Virus record (IMG/VR): IMGVR_UViG_3300018043_000001
Coordinates: 1 to 50,412 of that record
Origin: a virus
DNA length: 50,412 nt
Reading direction: 5' to 3' (one strand)
Part shown: piece after piece, positions 1 to 6,551 of the stretch
How positions within the stretch are numbered: the first letter of the stretch is position 1
How the letters are laid out: every line of letters starts with the position of its first letter
Translations under genes and position numbers: made by a program
The notes under the pieces: model-generated
What the model was told of the DNA's origin: nothing
Databases searched by the model: none
The model's input: the letters and a program-made list of their open reading frames with translations, nothing else

Positions 1-102
1 AAGCGACGCAACAAGCGCGTGTCCATCTCGACAACCCCGAGCGACCCGCGGGCGGTGGCGAACCTCCGGGCGAGCCTGCGCCGCGTGGGCGCCCCCGTCT
101 AG
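1..102 (+). CDS. C-terminal fragment of an unknown protein
   Basis: An open frame enters from the left edge and ends at TAG (100-102), giving 33 residues that are rich in Arg (start KRRNKRVSIS, end RRVGAPV). The composition is basic, as in a nucleic-acid-binding tail, but there is no motif to name it. It lies about 100 bases upstream of the next plus-strand gene and reads in the same direction, so it is probably the last part of a left-arm gene. The gene start is outside the window. Confidence 0.45.
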   Translation, partial: KRRNKRVSISTTPSDPRAVANLRASLRRVGAPV

Positions 103-208
103 AACATCCGTCTAATCGAGGACGTCTCCCAAGGCGAGCGGTGAAATTGCCCTATATCTAGAGCAACGCACCACTCGCCCTGACCCACACCCATCACTCG
201 CCCACATC

Positions 209-670
209 ATGCCACAGACCGACCCCTTCAACGCAGTCCTCGGAAACACCCGCGGTACCGGCCAGGCGCCCCGCCCGGTGGACCGTCGCGACAGCCAGGT
301 CGCCGCCGCCAACCCGGTGCTCACGCGCCAGGAATGGATTCACGTCCAGAACATCATCCGGCTGACCAAGGAACTCGACCGCGTGACCCACGCGACCCAG
401 CACACCGAGACCATCGCGCACTTCGTCACGAGCATCGAGAGCGAGATGTCGCTGCTCAACGACGACATCGCTCAGGACGCCTTCGTCGCGGGGCTGCTCT
501 CCATCGGCGAGAAGCGCGTAAGGAACCGCGTCCACCCGCGCCTCTACCAGGGAGGCGCCTCCAAGACCTTGACCAACATCGCCGCCGCCTTCACCCGCGG
601 CGCGCTGATGTGGTCAAACCCAACCAGCGGGCGTCCCTGCTGGAACCAACAACCCAAAGGACAGCAGTGA
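209..670 (+). CDS. Hypothetical protein, 153 aa
   Basis: Function not recognised. The protein is soluble, without membrane segments; after a Pro/Arg-rich N-terminus (about residues 1-40) it is mostly predicted helical, with a central stretch around TRQEWIHVQNIIRLTKEL. The ATG at 209 has no clear Shine-Dalgarno sequence in front. The stop overlaps the start of the next gene (GTGA at 667-670), which supports the frame and translational coupling. It begins a tight run of three overlapping small genes, the usual arrangement of phage accessory or early genes. An alternative frame across the same bases is less likely because it lacks this coupling. Confidence 0.6.
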   Translation: MPQTDPFNAVLGNTRGTGQAPRPVDRRDSQVAAANPVLTRQEWIHVQNIIRLTKELDRVTHATQHTETIAHFVTSIESEMSLLNDDIAQDAFVAGLLSIGEKRVRNRVHPRLYQGGASKTLTNIAAAFTRGALMWSNPTSGRPCWNQQPKGQQ

Positions 671-963
671 AAACCCAACCCACACCCAAGCCCCAGCACG
701 TCTCCCACGCCACGCTCGACTGGCTGCGGCAGCTGACCAGGCAGAGCCTGCGCGCCGGCATCGCGCTCTCCGAGCAGTACCCGCCCGACGAGCTGTACGC
801 GATGGCGGTGATCTTCCGCGAGCTGCTGCTCGAAGGCGACTCGCTCGTCGACCTCGACCTGGAGAACGACTTGCCGCTGCTCGTGCTCGCGCTCGGCCGG
901 GAGAACGACGACGCCATCGCGATGAGGCTCATCGACGCCTTCGAGAGCAGGCTGACCCGATGA
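667..963 (+). CDS. Hypothetical protein, 98 aa
   Basis: Function not recognised. The start is the GTG at 667, inside the stop of the previous gene and 5-10 bases after AAAGGA, a reasonable ribosome binding site; a longer reading in this frame would overlap the previous gene by over 300 bases and is less likely. The C-terminal half is strongly acidic and leucine-rich (LLLEGDSLVDLDLENDLPLL) and predicted all-helical. It ends at 963, overlapping the next gene start by four bases (ATGA). Small acidic proteins of this kind are common in actinophage arms, sometimes as inhibitors of host enzymes, but nothing here shows a target. Confidence 0.6.
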   Translation: MKTQPTPKPQHVSHATLDWLRQLTRQSLRAGIALSEQYPPDELYAMAVIFRELLLEGDSLVDLDLENDLPLLVLALGRENDDAIAMRLIDAFESRLTR

Positions 964-1343
964 GCGCCTCAGAGCGCCGCATCGCCGAGTTGGAGCGAGA
1001 GGTCAAGAAGCTCGAATACCTGCTCAGCCAGCAGCTCCGGACAGGCGACGGCATCTGGTGGGAGTCGATACTCAGCCACCAGGACGGCACCCCGAGGGTC
1101 CGCGTCAGCTGGGGAGACATGGGCACCGAGATGTCGACGGACGATGCCCGCCAGATGGCCGTGGACATCATCGCCGTAGCCGACGCGGCCGAGTACGACA
1201 AGGCGTTCATCGACGCGCTCACCAAGCCCGAGCCGGAGGGGCCGGGGCTGGGGATGGGGCACGTCGCCGCGATGCTCTCGATGATGCGCAAGGAACGCTG
1301 GGGCTCAGACCTCGCGAGCGGGCGCGGCGGCAACACCGAGTAG
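960..1343 (+). CDS. Hypothetical protein with N-terminal coiled coil, 127 aa
   Basis: Residues about 3-26 (RIAELEREVKKLEYLLSQ) form a short heptad coiled coil. They are followed by a compact domain with alternating strands (PRVRVSWGDMGTEM) and a helix with the pattern STDDARQMAVDIIAVADAAE. That helix pattern (acidic turn, Ala-Arg, Ala-rich helix) recurs in unnamed small actinophage proteins in my recollection, but no function is known to me. The C-terminus is Gly/Met-rich. ATG overlaps the stop of the preceding gene by four bases. A stem-loop terminator begins 27 bases after its stop, so it may close the first small operon. Confidence 0.6.
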   Translation: MSASERRIAELEREVKKLEYLLSQQLRTGDGIWWESILSHQDGTPRVRVSWGDMGTEMSTDDARQMAVDIIAVADAAEYDKAFIDALTKPEPEGPGLGMGHVAAMLSMMRKERWGSDLASGRGGNTE

Positions 1344-1369
1344 CTCGTACATACGTCCAGCGCAGGTCC

Positions 1370-1410
1370 GTAGCCCCGGTCAGCGAAAGCGCCGGGGCTA
1401 CGGTGCTTTT
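1370..1410 (+). terminator. Rho-independent terminator
   Basis: A perfect 10-bp stem (1370-1379 GTAGCCCCGG with 1392-1401 CCGGGGCTAC) with a 12-base loop is followed by GGTGCTTTT. It ends the 209-1343 gene group and sits 29 bases before the next plus-strand start. Confidence 0.8.
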
Positions 1411-1438
1411 ACACCCCCAACCCAGAGAGAAGGTTCCG

Positions 1439-2011
1439 ATGTTCCCCATCATTCACGTCACCCCCGCCTCGCAGCTCCCCGCCCAATTCGACGCGCTGAT
1501 CGCCAAGTCCGCCGTAGCCGCGAAGTGGGAGCTAGCCGACTGGCTCGTGGCCAACGAGGGCGCCGCACGCCTGACCGAGCTGGTAGAGCGCGAGGGCGCT
1601 CCGAGTCTGAGCTGGCTGCTGGCGATGCGCGTCACCGCCGAGCGCTTTCCGGCCGGCGTGCGCGTGCCCGGCGTCAGCGTCCGCGTACACATGACCTGCT
1701 ACTCGAAGTACGGCTCGGTCGACGGCGCGCTCTTGGCCATCAGAGCGTTCGGTGGGCGCCTACGCGACCACGGAGCGGCGATGGAGAGCCTGGATGCCTG
1801 CAAGCGCAATCTGCTCGCCAGAACGGCGCAGGAGCGCGCTGAGCTGGTCAAGGCGCTGATGGCAGACGCGAGCGTCGCCGCGTTCGTGGCGATGGACGCA
1901 GAGCACGCGGCGAGCGAAGCTCAACAGCTCGCGCGCTGTGAGCGGGTGCAGTACTCGGCGCTGACCGAGCTGGCGCAGACGCTGACGGCTCGGCTCGTCA
2001 GAGCAAGCTGA
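1439..2011 (+). CDS. Hypothetical helical protein, 190 aa
   Basis: Function not recognised. The ATG at 1439 is preceded by AGAGAAGG at good spacing, and follows the terminator at 1370-1410, so a read-through or its own promoter is needed. A longer reading through the terminator exists in the same frame but is not credible. The protein is soluble and mainly helical. One stretch (SVRVHMTCYSKYGSVDGALLAIRAFGG) looks like a small alpha/beta domain, and residues 110-190 are Ala/Glu-rich helices. Its last 14 bases overlap the end of a minus-strand gene (1998-2216), so the two are convergent. Confidence 0.6.
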   Translation: MFPIIHVTPASQLPAQFDALIAKSAVAAKWELADWLVANEGAARLTELVEREGAPSLSWLLAMRVTAERFPAGVRVPGVSVRVHMTCYSKYGSVDGALLAIRAFGGRLRDHGAAMESLDACKRNLLARTAQERAELVKALMADASVAAFVAMDAEHAASEAQQLARCERVQYSALTELAQTLTARLVRAS

Positions 2012-2216
2012 GCTGCTGGGCCTGCTGGGCTCGTTTCGACATCTGCGGGACGAGCCCAGCGACCTCCACACAGCGCACGCACAGCACCGTGTGCTCGCCC
2101 TTCGTATGCCTGTAGGCGAGCTGGTTGCCCTTGGGAATCCAGCGGTCGCAGTTGCTGCAGGGCTGTGGGAAGCGCGTGTACGTCCACCACCAGCCAGGTC
2201 TCAGCGGTTCGGACAT
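1998..2216 (-). CDS. Small zinc-ribbon-like protein, 72 aa
   Basis: The sequence has two CxxC pairs (CSNC near residue 20 and CVRC near residue 46) separated by about 25 residues, with His/Tyr between them, typical of a small treble-clef or zinc ribbon that binds one zinc. Small proteins of this type are frequent in actinophages and usually unassigned; DNA or protein binding is the usual guess. The gene is isolated, convergent with the plus-strand gene ending at 2011, and has no partner on its own strand nearby. ATG at 2216 has AGGAG-like bases upstream only weakly (GCTCCTAACC). Confidence 0.55.
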   Translation of the reverse strand: MSEPLRPGWWWTYTRFPQPCSNCDRWIPKGNQLAYRHTKGEHTVLCVRCVEVAGLVPQMSKRAQQAQQLSLL

Positions 2217-2314
2217 GGTTAGGAGCTTACAGATAGTTAGGAGTTGGTAGTAGGGGCCTTACGCGCGCGAGGTCTGCTGTAGACGTATCTACCCTGATGC
2301 CTTTGTTCCAGCCT

Positions 2315-2348
2315 GAGACCAGCCCTATGCGGACTGGTCTCGCTTTCT
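2315..2348 (+). terminator. Hairpin, terminator-like
   Basis: GAGACCAG (2315-2322) pairs with CTGGTCTC (2334-2341) around an 11-base loop and is followed by GCTTTCT. The T-run is weak, so a terminator is plausible but not certain. No gene ends directly upstream on plus except the one stopping at 2011. Confidence 0.45.
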
Positions 2349-2670
2349 AGGACCTGTACGTCGCCTAGCACAAAGACCGGTCGCTGAGATCCTTGCGGAC
2401 CGATGGGCCACCGCACGTTCCACGATCATGCTCCGTGGTACACGCTCCCCTCAGCTACTCGCCCTAGCCGGCTCAGCATTCGATGTCCGGCTACCGGTGG
2501 TGAGGGACAACCAATCCACTACGGCCGTCTGAAACCCACGCGAGTGCTCCGGACGCTCACCCGAGCTGTCCAGGGATTCGATCCCCCACCCCCGACGCAG
2601 ATGGCGGCCAGGTGGGCATCCCCGCATGGTAGGGCTGGGCCGGATTGGTCCCCCTACTGCGCTGCCTGCA

Positions 2671-2698
2671 TTCAACTTCTCAGAGGATCTGTTATGCT
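2671..2698 (+). promoter_or_regulatory. Putative promoter with extended -10
   Basis: TTCAAC (2671-2676), a 16-base spacer and TG-T-TATGCT (extended -10, 2690-2698). A transcript starting near 2705 would run into the hairpin at 2734-2765 almost at once, giving an RNA of about 60 bases. Inference from motif only. Confidence 0.3.
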
Positions 2699-2733
2699 GG
2701 CTCCGTTCTTTTGTTTGCCGCTAGGAACCTTAG

Positions 2734-2765
2734 CAAGCCGCTCGCTCCGGGCGGCTTGTTTCGTT
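2734..2765 (+). terminator. Hairpin with T-rich tail
   Basis: CAAGCCG (2734-2740) pairs with CGGCTTG (2752-2758), loop CTCGCTCCGGG, followed by TTTCGTT. It is a credible intrinsic terminator on plus, with no protein gene upstream; it may end a short RNA from the promoter-like site at 2671-2698. Confidence 0.5.
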
Positions 2766-2917
2766 CTAGGGCCGCTTCGCCCACGAAAAAGCCCCGCCGC
2801 TCTGGTGCGCGAGGGCAGATCAGGGAGGGAAGGCATGGTCGCCACCAGCCTAGCGCAGGCGATGGCTCCCGTTCAGCCAGGGCCTCGATGGTCAACCTCT
2901 CCACCCGAGTGGACAAG

Positions 2918-2993
2918 TCGCCGCTCGGGCGGCGTGATAAATGCAACCCGGGTTGCAGATTCTGGGCGAGCGTGAGCATCGCCGCTCGGGCGG
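2918..2993 (+). repeat. 15-base direct repeat, two copies
   Basis: TCGCCGCTCGGGCGG occurs exactly at 2918-2932 and 2979-2993. Each copy can fold as a short CCGC/GCGG hairpin; the second is followed by TTTTGCT, so it also resembles a weak terminator just upstream of the promoter at 3023. A looser relative (CCGCTCGCTCCGGGCGGC) lies at 2738-2755. Confidence 0.6.
2942..2957. promoter_or_regulatory. Perfect 16-bp palindrome, operator-like
   Basis: TGCAACCCGGGTTGCA at 2942-2957 reads the same on both strands. It lies between the two direct repeats and about 65 bases before the putative start of transcription of the ParB-like gene, a position suiting a dimeric regulator. No repressor is seen in the window. 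Confidence 0.45.
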
Positions 2994-3022
2994 TTTTGCT
3001 CCATTTGGTCCCGATACTCGTG

Positions 3023-3040
3023 TTGCGTATGTGATATATT
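3023..3040 (+). promoter_or_regulatory. Extended -10 promoter, possibly leaderless
   Basis: TTGCGTATGTGATATATT: TG-A-TATATT is a textbook extended -10 (3032-3040). Transcription would start near 3047, at or next to the ATG at 3048, so the message may have almost no leader. The 18-base layout (TTG, six bases, TG, N, TANNNN) recurs at 46985-47002, 47122-47139 and 28833-28850 on minus. Confidence 0.6.
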
Positions 3041-3047
3041 GGTGGGC

Positions 3048-3893
3048 ATGGCTATACCCACCACCACACCACCTCTCGACGACGTACATGTCGAAGCGTC
3101 CATCGTGACGATGACGCCCGAGCGAGCGCTCGGCCTGCTCGACCGCAACACCCACAACCGAGCGTTCAAGCGCACGGGGCTCCAGCGCTTCGAGAAGCTG
3201 CTGAGCACCGGGCACTGGCATCTGACCTGGGATGCTGTCGCAATCAGCGACGACGGGACGCTGCTCAACGGCCAGCATCGTCTCTGGGCGATCGTCCAGA
3301 CCGGGATCTCCGCCCCTGTGCTGTTCGTCTCAGGGCTGCCGGCCGCCTCTCAGAACGTCGGCGACAGCGGCATCCGGCGCCAGATCCGCGATCAGCTGCA
3401 GATCGCGGGAGCGCCCAATCCCAAGGCGCTCGCGGCCGTCGCGCGCCTGGGGCTGCTGTGGGAGACGACGGGCTCGCCGCTGACCGGCCGCATGACCGTC
3501 GAGATGGACGACATCAACACGCACATCGAGGCGCACCCCGAGATCCACCAGGCAGTCGAGCTGGCGCTCGCCACGCGCAAGTCGATCCCGAACTTCCCGC
3601 TGGCGATGTTCGGCGTTCTGCTCTGCCACCTGCTCGTGATCGACGGGCCGATGACCGTCGAGTTCGTGCGGGGCGTCTCCAGCGGCCAGGGGCTGAGCGC
3701 CGGCGATCCGCGGCTGGTGCTGCGTAACCGCGTCATCTCCCAGCGCCGCACGCGCGAGTTGGGGCAGGCGCCGTTCCTGTCGTTCGCGATTCGTGCGTGG
3801 AACGCCTACCGCAAGGGCGAGGCGATCGTGAAGTTCCAGTACAACGGCGGCGCCCTGCCCGCGATCAGCGGCGAGCAGAAGCCCCGCACCTAG
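3048..3893 (+). CDS. ParB/Srx-fold-like protein, 281 aa
   Basis: The first 110 residues carry the pattern seen in phage proteins annotated as ParB-like: an Asn-Arg pair after an opening helix, GHWHLTWDAVAISDDG, then LLNGQHRLWAI, then a Val-rich strand and a Gly-Asp-Ser/Arg turn (VGDSGIRRQIRDQL). The GQHR motif matches the conserved box of the ParB/sulfiredoxin fold, which can bind nucleotides and act as nuclease or CTPase; the activity here is unknown. The rest (about 125-281) is helical and may be DNA-binding. The ATG at 3048 is chosen because the promoter predicts a start of transcription there; TTG (3039) and GTG (3042) lie in or next to the -10. It is transcribed with or just ahead of the lipoprotein gene. 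Confidence 0.6.
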   Translation: MAIPTTTPPLDDVHVEASIVTMTPERALGLLDRNTHNRAFKRTGLQRFEKLLSTGHWHLTWDAVAISDDGTLLNGQHRLWAIVQTGISAPVLFVSGLPAASQNVGDSGIRRQIRDQLQIAGAPNPKALAAVARLGLLWETTGSPLTGRMTVEMDDINTHIEAHPEIHQAVELALATRKSIPNFPLAMFGVLLCHLLVIDGPMTVEFVRGVSSGQGLSAGDPRLVLRNRVISQRRTRELGQAPFLSFAIRAWNAYRKGEAIVKFQYNGGALPAISGEQKPRT

Positions 3894-3910
3894 CCGAACG
3901 GATAGTTCAG

Positions 3911-3930
3911 CGCCTGGCGCCAGGTTTTCC
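3911..3930 (+). terminator. Hairpin after the ParB-like gene
   Basis: CCTGGCGCCAGG (3913-3924) is a perfect palindrome directly followed by TTTTCC. A competing pair also exists: AGCGCCTG (3909-3916) with CAGGCGCT (3937-3944). Either a terminator or a switchable leader structure ahead of the lipoprotein start at 3959. Confidence 0.5.
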
Positions 3931-3958
3931 CGACGTCAGGCGCTACATCCTCTCCATC

Positions 3959-4432
3959 ATGAAAAAGCTCATCCCCACCCTCATCGCCAGCGTCGCCCTC
4001 ACGGGCTGCGCCTCGGCCATCGCTCGAACCCCTCATCCCAGCCACGGCCAGGGCATCGGCGTCGTCAGCGTCGCCCCCCGGTTCCAGTCCCGCTCGGATT
4101 CCATCAACACGCAGGTCGTCGGCCACATCCCGTCCACCGCCACCAGCGAGGGCGGCGTGCGCTTCAGCTGGGTCTCGCACTCCACCGACGCGCCGATGAT
4201 GGTCATTGCCACGCTCAACAACATTCGCACCGGCCTCGTCGTGGGCGACGCCTACGACTGCATCGCGTTCCCCACGAGCTACGGGCCGGGCTCCTACGAC
4301 GGCACCTGGGGCCTCGGAGCGCCCAACGGCACCTACACTCTGCGCGTCTATTTCTACTCGCGCGCCGGCTACATCCGCCATGACCCCGACTCCTACGTGG
4401 CTTGGGACATCGCTAAGGTCCGCATCGCGTAA
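3959..4432 (+). CDS. Putative phage lipoprotein, 157 aa
   Basis: The N-terminus is a typical lipoprotein signal: MKKLIPTLIASVALTGC, with basic residues, a hydrophobic core and a lipobox ending at Cys17, which would be lipidated. The mature part is about 140 residues, rich in Gly, Ser and aromatic residues with alternating strands, so it is probably a small beta domain on the outer face of the membrane. Phage lipoproteins made from a promoter separate from the late genes often act as superinfection-exclusion or lysogenic-conversion factors; this is inference from type and position. No Shine-Dalgarno is visible, only a structured leader. A strong terminator follows 28 bases after the stop. Confidence 0.6.
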   Translation: MKKLIPTLIASVALTGCASAIARTPHPSHGQGIGVVSVAPRFQSRSDSINTQVVGHIPSTATSEGGVRFSWVSHSTDAPMMVIATLNNIRTGLVVGDAYDCIAFPTSYGPGSYDGTWGLGAPNGTYTLRVYFYSRAGYIRHDPDSYVAWDIAKVRIA

Positions 4433-4459
4433 CACCACCCACCACCCCTAGAACGAACG

Positions 4460-4493
4460 AAGGCCCCGAGCTTGACCGGCTCGGGGCCTTCTT
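4460..4493. terminator. Strong bidirectional terminator
   Basis: AAGGCCCCGAGC (4460-4471) pairs perfectly with GCTCGGGGCCTT (4479-4490), loop of seven bases. It separates the plus-strand lipoprotein gene (ends 4432) from the long minus-strand late operon (ends 4563), and would serve both. Confidence 0.88.
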
Positions 4494-4562
4494 CATGTTC
4501 GGGGCCGGCAGGCTCTCTGCCTCTGGCCCTTGCTCTTGGCAATGAGAAGCTCTGCGGCGAGG

Positions 4563-5000
4563 CTAGCGCACCGCGTTGCTCGAAGGGCTCTCAGGACCCA
4601 CCTCGGAGGCGGGGGCCGGAGTCGGGGCGGGCGCCGGGGTGGGCGCCAGATTGCCGAGCGTCCTGACCGCGGCGTCCGCCGTCTGTGCGGCCGACTCGAT
4701 CGCCTCGACGGCCGGATCGAGTGCGTCGGCTGCGGCCTGCAGCGCGGTCAGGTCAGCGGTCTGGTCACCAGCGGCGAGGCTGTTGATCAGAGTCTGCAGC
4801 GTGGTCTGCACGGTCGCGATGTCGCTGGCGACGCCCGAGAGCGTCGTCGAGAGCGTCCCAAGATCCGTGCCTACGATGCCAAGCTCGGCGGTGAGGCTGT
4901 CAATCTGGCCTTGGAGAGAACCTTCCATTTGGACCATCCTTCGCGATAGGTTGTCGATCGCCTGCCAGATGGCATGCGAGTCGGTGGGTGACATGGACAT
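4563..5000 (-). CDS. Coiled-coil protein ending the late operon, 145 aa
   Basis: Residues about 8-90 are helical with regular hydrophobic spacing and Leu/Thr heptads (LTAELGIVGTDLGTLSTTLS), predicting a long coiled coil; the tail from about 115 is a Pro/Ala linker (APTPAPAPTPAP). No membrane segment is seen. Short coiled-coil proteins just after lysis genes are common in actinophages, but their job is unknown; they might scaffold spanin- or holin-like complexes. Start is the ATG at 5000 overlapping the TAA of the upstream gene (TAATG); a second in-frame ATG lies two codons in. It is the last gene before the bidirectional terminator. Confidence 0.6.
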   Translation of the reverse strand: MSMSPTDSHAIWQAIDNLSRRMVQMEGSLQGQIDSLTAELGIVGTDLGTLSTTLSGVASDIATVQTTLQTLINSLAAGDQTADLTALQAAADALDPAVEAIESAAQTADAAVRTLGNLAPTPAPAPTPAPASEVGPESPSSNAVR

Positions 5001-5401
5001 TAGACCCCCGGAGTTGGTTCCGCGTCCCCCTGAGAAAAAGGGGCTGTGGGCTCGCTGGAGCCCGCCTGAGGCCCCTGTAGCTCGCGGGCGATGTGAACGA
5101 TGTCCTGCGCGGACAGGCCGGCAGAGGGCGTTAGGTGGATTGAGACAGGTGGGGGGCTCTGCGAGAGCTCCCCGGAGATCTCGTGCAGCTCGCCGGGGAT
5201 GATCGTGCCCGCGCGGATGCTCGCGTGAGCGATGATCGCGTTGGCGAGCGGCAGCACCGCGACGAGCACCGCGGTGACGAGCACGATCAGGTTGCTCGTC
5301 TGCTGTTTGAGGCTCGGCACGAGCGCCACGAGCAGGCCCACGACTGCGACCGCGACGCTGCCGATCGTGACCTCCTGGGATGTGAAGTGCTGGCGGCTCA
5401 T
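5000..5401 (-). CDS. Two-TM membrane protein, possible holin
   Basis: Two hydrophobic segments lie near the N-terminus (VAVAVVGLLVALVP and LIVLVTAVLVAVLPLANAI), joined by a short polar loop containing KQQ, followed by an 80-residue soluble tail with a proline-rich end. Start is the ATG at 5401, which overlaps the stop of the peptidase gene (ATGA). Its place right after a peptidase and lysin, with two TM helices, makes a holin or accessory lysis protein likely, but the long soluble tail is not typical of a minimal holin. The gene at 6123-6551 is a competing holin candidate. Confidence 0.55.
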   Translation of the reverse strand: MSRQHFTSQEVTIGSVAVAVVGLLVALVPSLKQQTSNLIVLVTAVLVAVLPLANAIIAHASIRAGTIIPGELHEISGELSQSPPPVSIHLTPSAGLSAQDIVHIARELQGPQAGSSEPTAPFSQGDAEPTPGV

Positions 5402-6126
5402 GCCGGTGCCTCCCACCCTAGCGCCGTGCGCGGGATTGTGGCGTCGCCTCCCTGCTGTAGCAGCGCCTCCCAGGTGTTCCAGCCCATCGAGAAGCAGCCG
5501 GTGCTCAGCGAGCCGTAGGCCACGCCCCAGTCGCCCCAGGAGTTGGCGAACCAGACCAGCTCCTTTATCGCGTCGATGCCGATGGCGACGATCTCATGCC
5601 CGCCGCGGATCGTGGCGTCCGGCGTGATCGCCACGAGCCCGTTGTCGTCGGGCGTATCGAAGCTCGTGTACCAGTTGACGCCGGTGATCACGGGTCGGAT
5701 CACGAGCGCCGCGAGGGCCTGCTGGACGCCGTTTGCGACCTGGAAGCCGTCGAGCCACTTGACCTGCTTGCCGGCGATGCAGACCTCCTGCCCGGAGCCT
5801 CCGATGTCATTGGGGGGCCAGCCGTTGCCGGGGTCCTCCAGCTGCGTCTCGACGCTGTAGAGCCCGTAGGCCTGCGATTGCCCGAGCGTGCGGCGCCCCG
5901 GCGCCCAATGGGGCATCGTGTTCAGCGCGCCGCACAGCGCCTCCGCGCTGCATGACCCGACGTCGCCCTGGTTGAGCGGCAGGCCGCCGCCCTGGTGCGT
6001 GACGGAGACGATCTGGGCGGCCGTTTCGGGTGGGTAGCTGTCCCAGTACGGGTCGCGGTAGACGTGGCGCCCGAGGCGCTTGCCCGCGACGATCGTCTCG
6101 GGGATGGGCTGGCGGATGGGGGTCAT
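5398..6126 (-). CDS. Papain-like (C1 family) cysteine peptidase
   Basis: The papain triad is visible in order: Cys59 in LNQGDVGSCSAEAL, His177 in RGGHEIVAIGID and Asn195 in WFANSWGDWG, with the Gln of the oxyanion hole at 53 (NQG). At 242 residues it is one catalytic domain with no signal peptide. C1-type peptidases are found in many actinophages near lysin genes, with unproven substrate: peptide bridges of the cell wall, host proteins or virion proteins are all possible. It lies between a holin-like gene and another small membrane gene with 4-base overlaps on both sides, so it is made with the lysis proteins and may serve as an auxiliary endopeptidase. Confidence 0.75.
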   Translation of the reverse strand: MTPIRQPIPETIVAGKRLGRHVYRDPYWDSYPPETAAQIVSVTHQGGGLPLNQGDVGSCSAEALCGALNTMPHWAPGRRTLGQSQAYGLYSVETQLEDPGNGWPPNDIGGSGQEVCIAGKQVKWLDGFQVANGVQQALAALVIRPVITGVNWYTSFDTPDDNGLVAITPDATIRGGHEIVAIGIDAIKELVWFANSWGDWGVAYGSLSTGCFSMGWNTWEALLQQGGDATIPRTALGWEAPA

Positions 6127-6551
6127 GCGGTTCCTTTCAGATGAGCTTCAAGCAGGTCGATACGGTCGATCACGGCCTTGATCCCGCCGTCCGTGTTCTC
6201 GTCAACGCGATCGAGGATCTGCTCAGTGTCAGCGAACATGCGATCGGCGTGCTCTTCGGCGACACGGCCCTGCAGCCGCTGGCCGACGAGCAGTGCCGGG
6301 AGCAGGATCAGCTGGAGCCAGTTCGAGCTGACCCAGTTGATCAGGATGACCGGCTTGCCCGCGCTGATCGCGGACGGGGCGCTGACGAGTGCGATCCCGT
6401 TGAATGCCCAGAACGCCCACATGGTTCCCACGAGCCCGGTCAGCAGGATCGCGGCCTTGGCGTTGAAGCCTTCGACGGCCGCGAGATCCCGCTTGATCGC
6501 GAGCGGGCTGATCCGGACGACGGCGGGCAGGTGTCGATGGCGTGCGCTCAC
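6123..6551 (-). CDS. Holin-like two-TM membrane protein
   Basis: Two TM helices (about residues 33-58, ILLTGLVGTMWAFWAFN, and 70-90, WVSSNWLQLILLPALLVGQ) precede a charged cytoplasmic helix ending in heptads (TEQILDRVDENTDGG). The second helix pattern, Trp-Val-Ser-Ser followed by LQLxLLPxLxVGQ and then an Ala/Glu-rich helix, is one I associate with small membrane proteins beside actinophage lysins. It follows the lysin gene with a GTGA overlap and precedes the peptidase gene with ATGA. A holin role is inferred from topology and position. Confidence 0.6.
   Translation of the reverse strand: MSARHRHLPAVVRISPLAIKRDLAAVEGFNAKAAILLTGLVGTMWAFWAFNGIALVSAPSAISAGKPVILINWVSSNWLQLILLPALLVGQRLQGRVAEEHADRMFADTEQILDRVDENTDGGIKAVIDRIDLLEAHLKGTA

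Larger units (their letters stand above)
2217..3047. other. Non-coding region with hairpins and repeats
   Basis: About 830 bases without a convincing gene. Open frames exist (for example 2403-2975 on plus) but have no start signal, no recognisable composition and break up against each other. What is seen: hairpins at 2315-2341, 2734-2758, 2900-2913 and 2982-2993; a perfect palindrome at 2942-2957; a 15-base direct repeat at 2918 and 2979; and promoter-like elements at 2671-2698 and 3023-3040. This looks like a regulatory interval or an RNA-producing interval between the arms. Confidence 0.5.

Noticed and set aside
2570-2600. T-arm-like CAGGGATTCGATCCCCC as part of a tRNA
   Set aside because: Upstream bases do not form acceptor, D or anticodon stems with correct spacing; no full cloverleaf.
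2403-2975. 190-codon open frame on plus
   Set aside because: No ribosome site, no domain-like sequence, and it runs through hairpins and repeats; GC-rich DNA gives such frames by chance.
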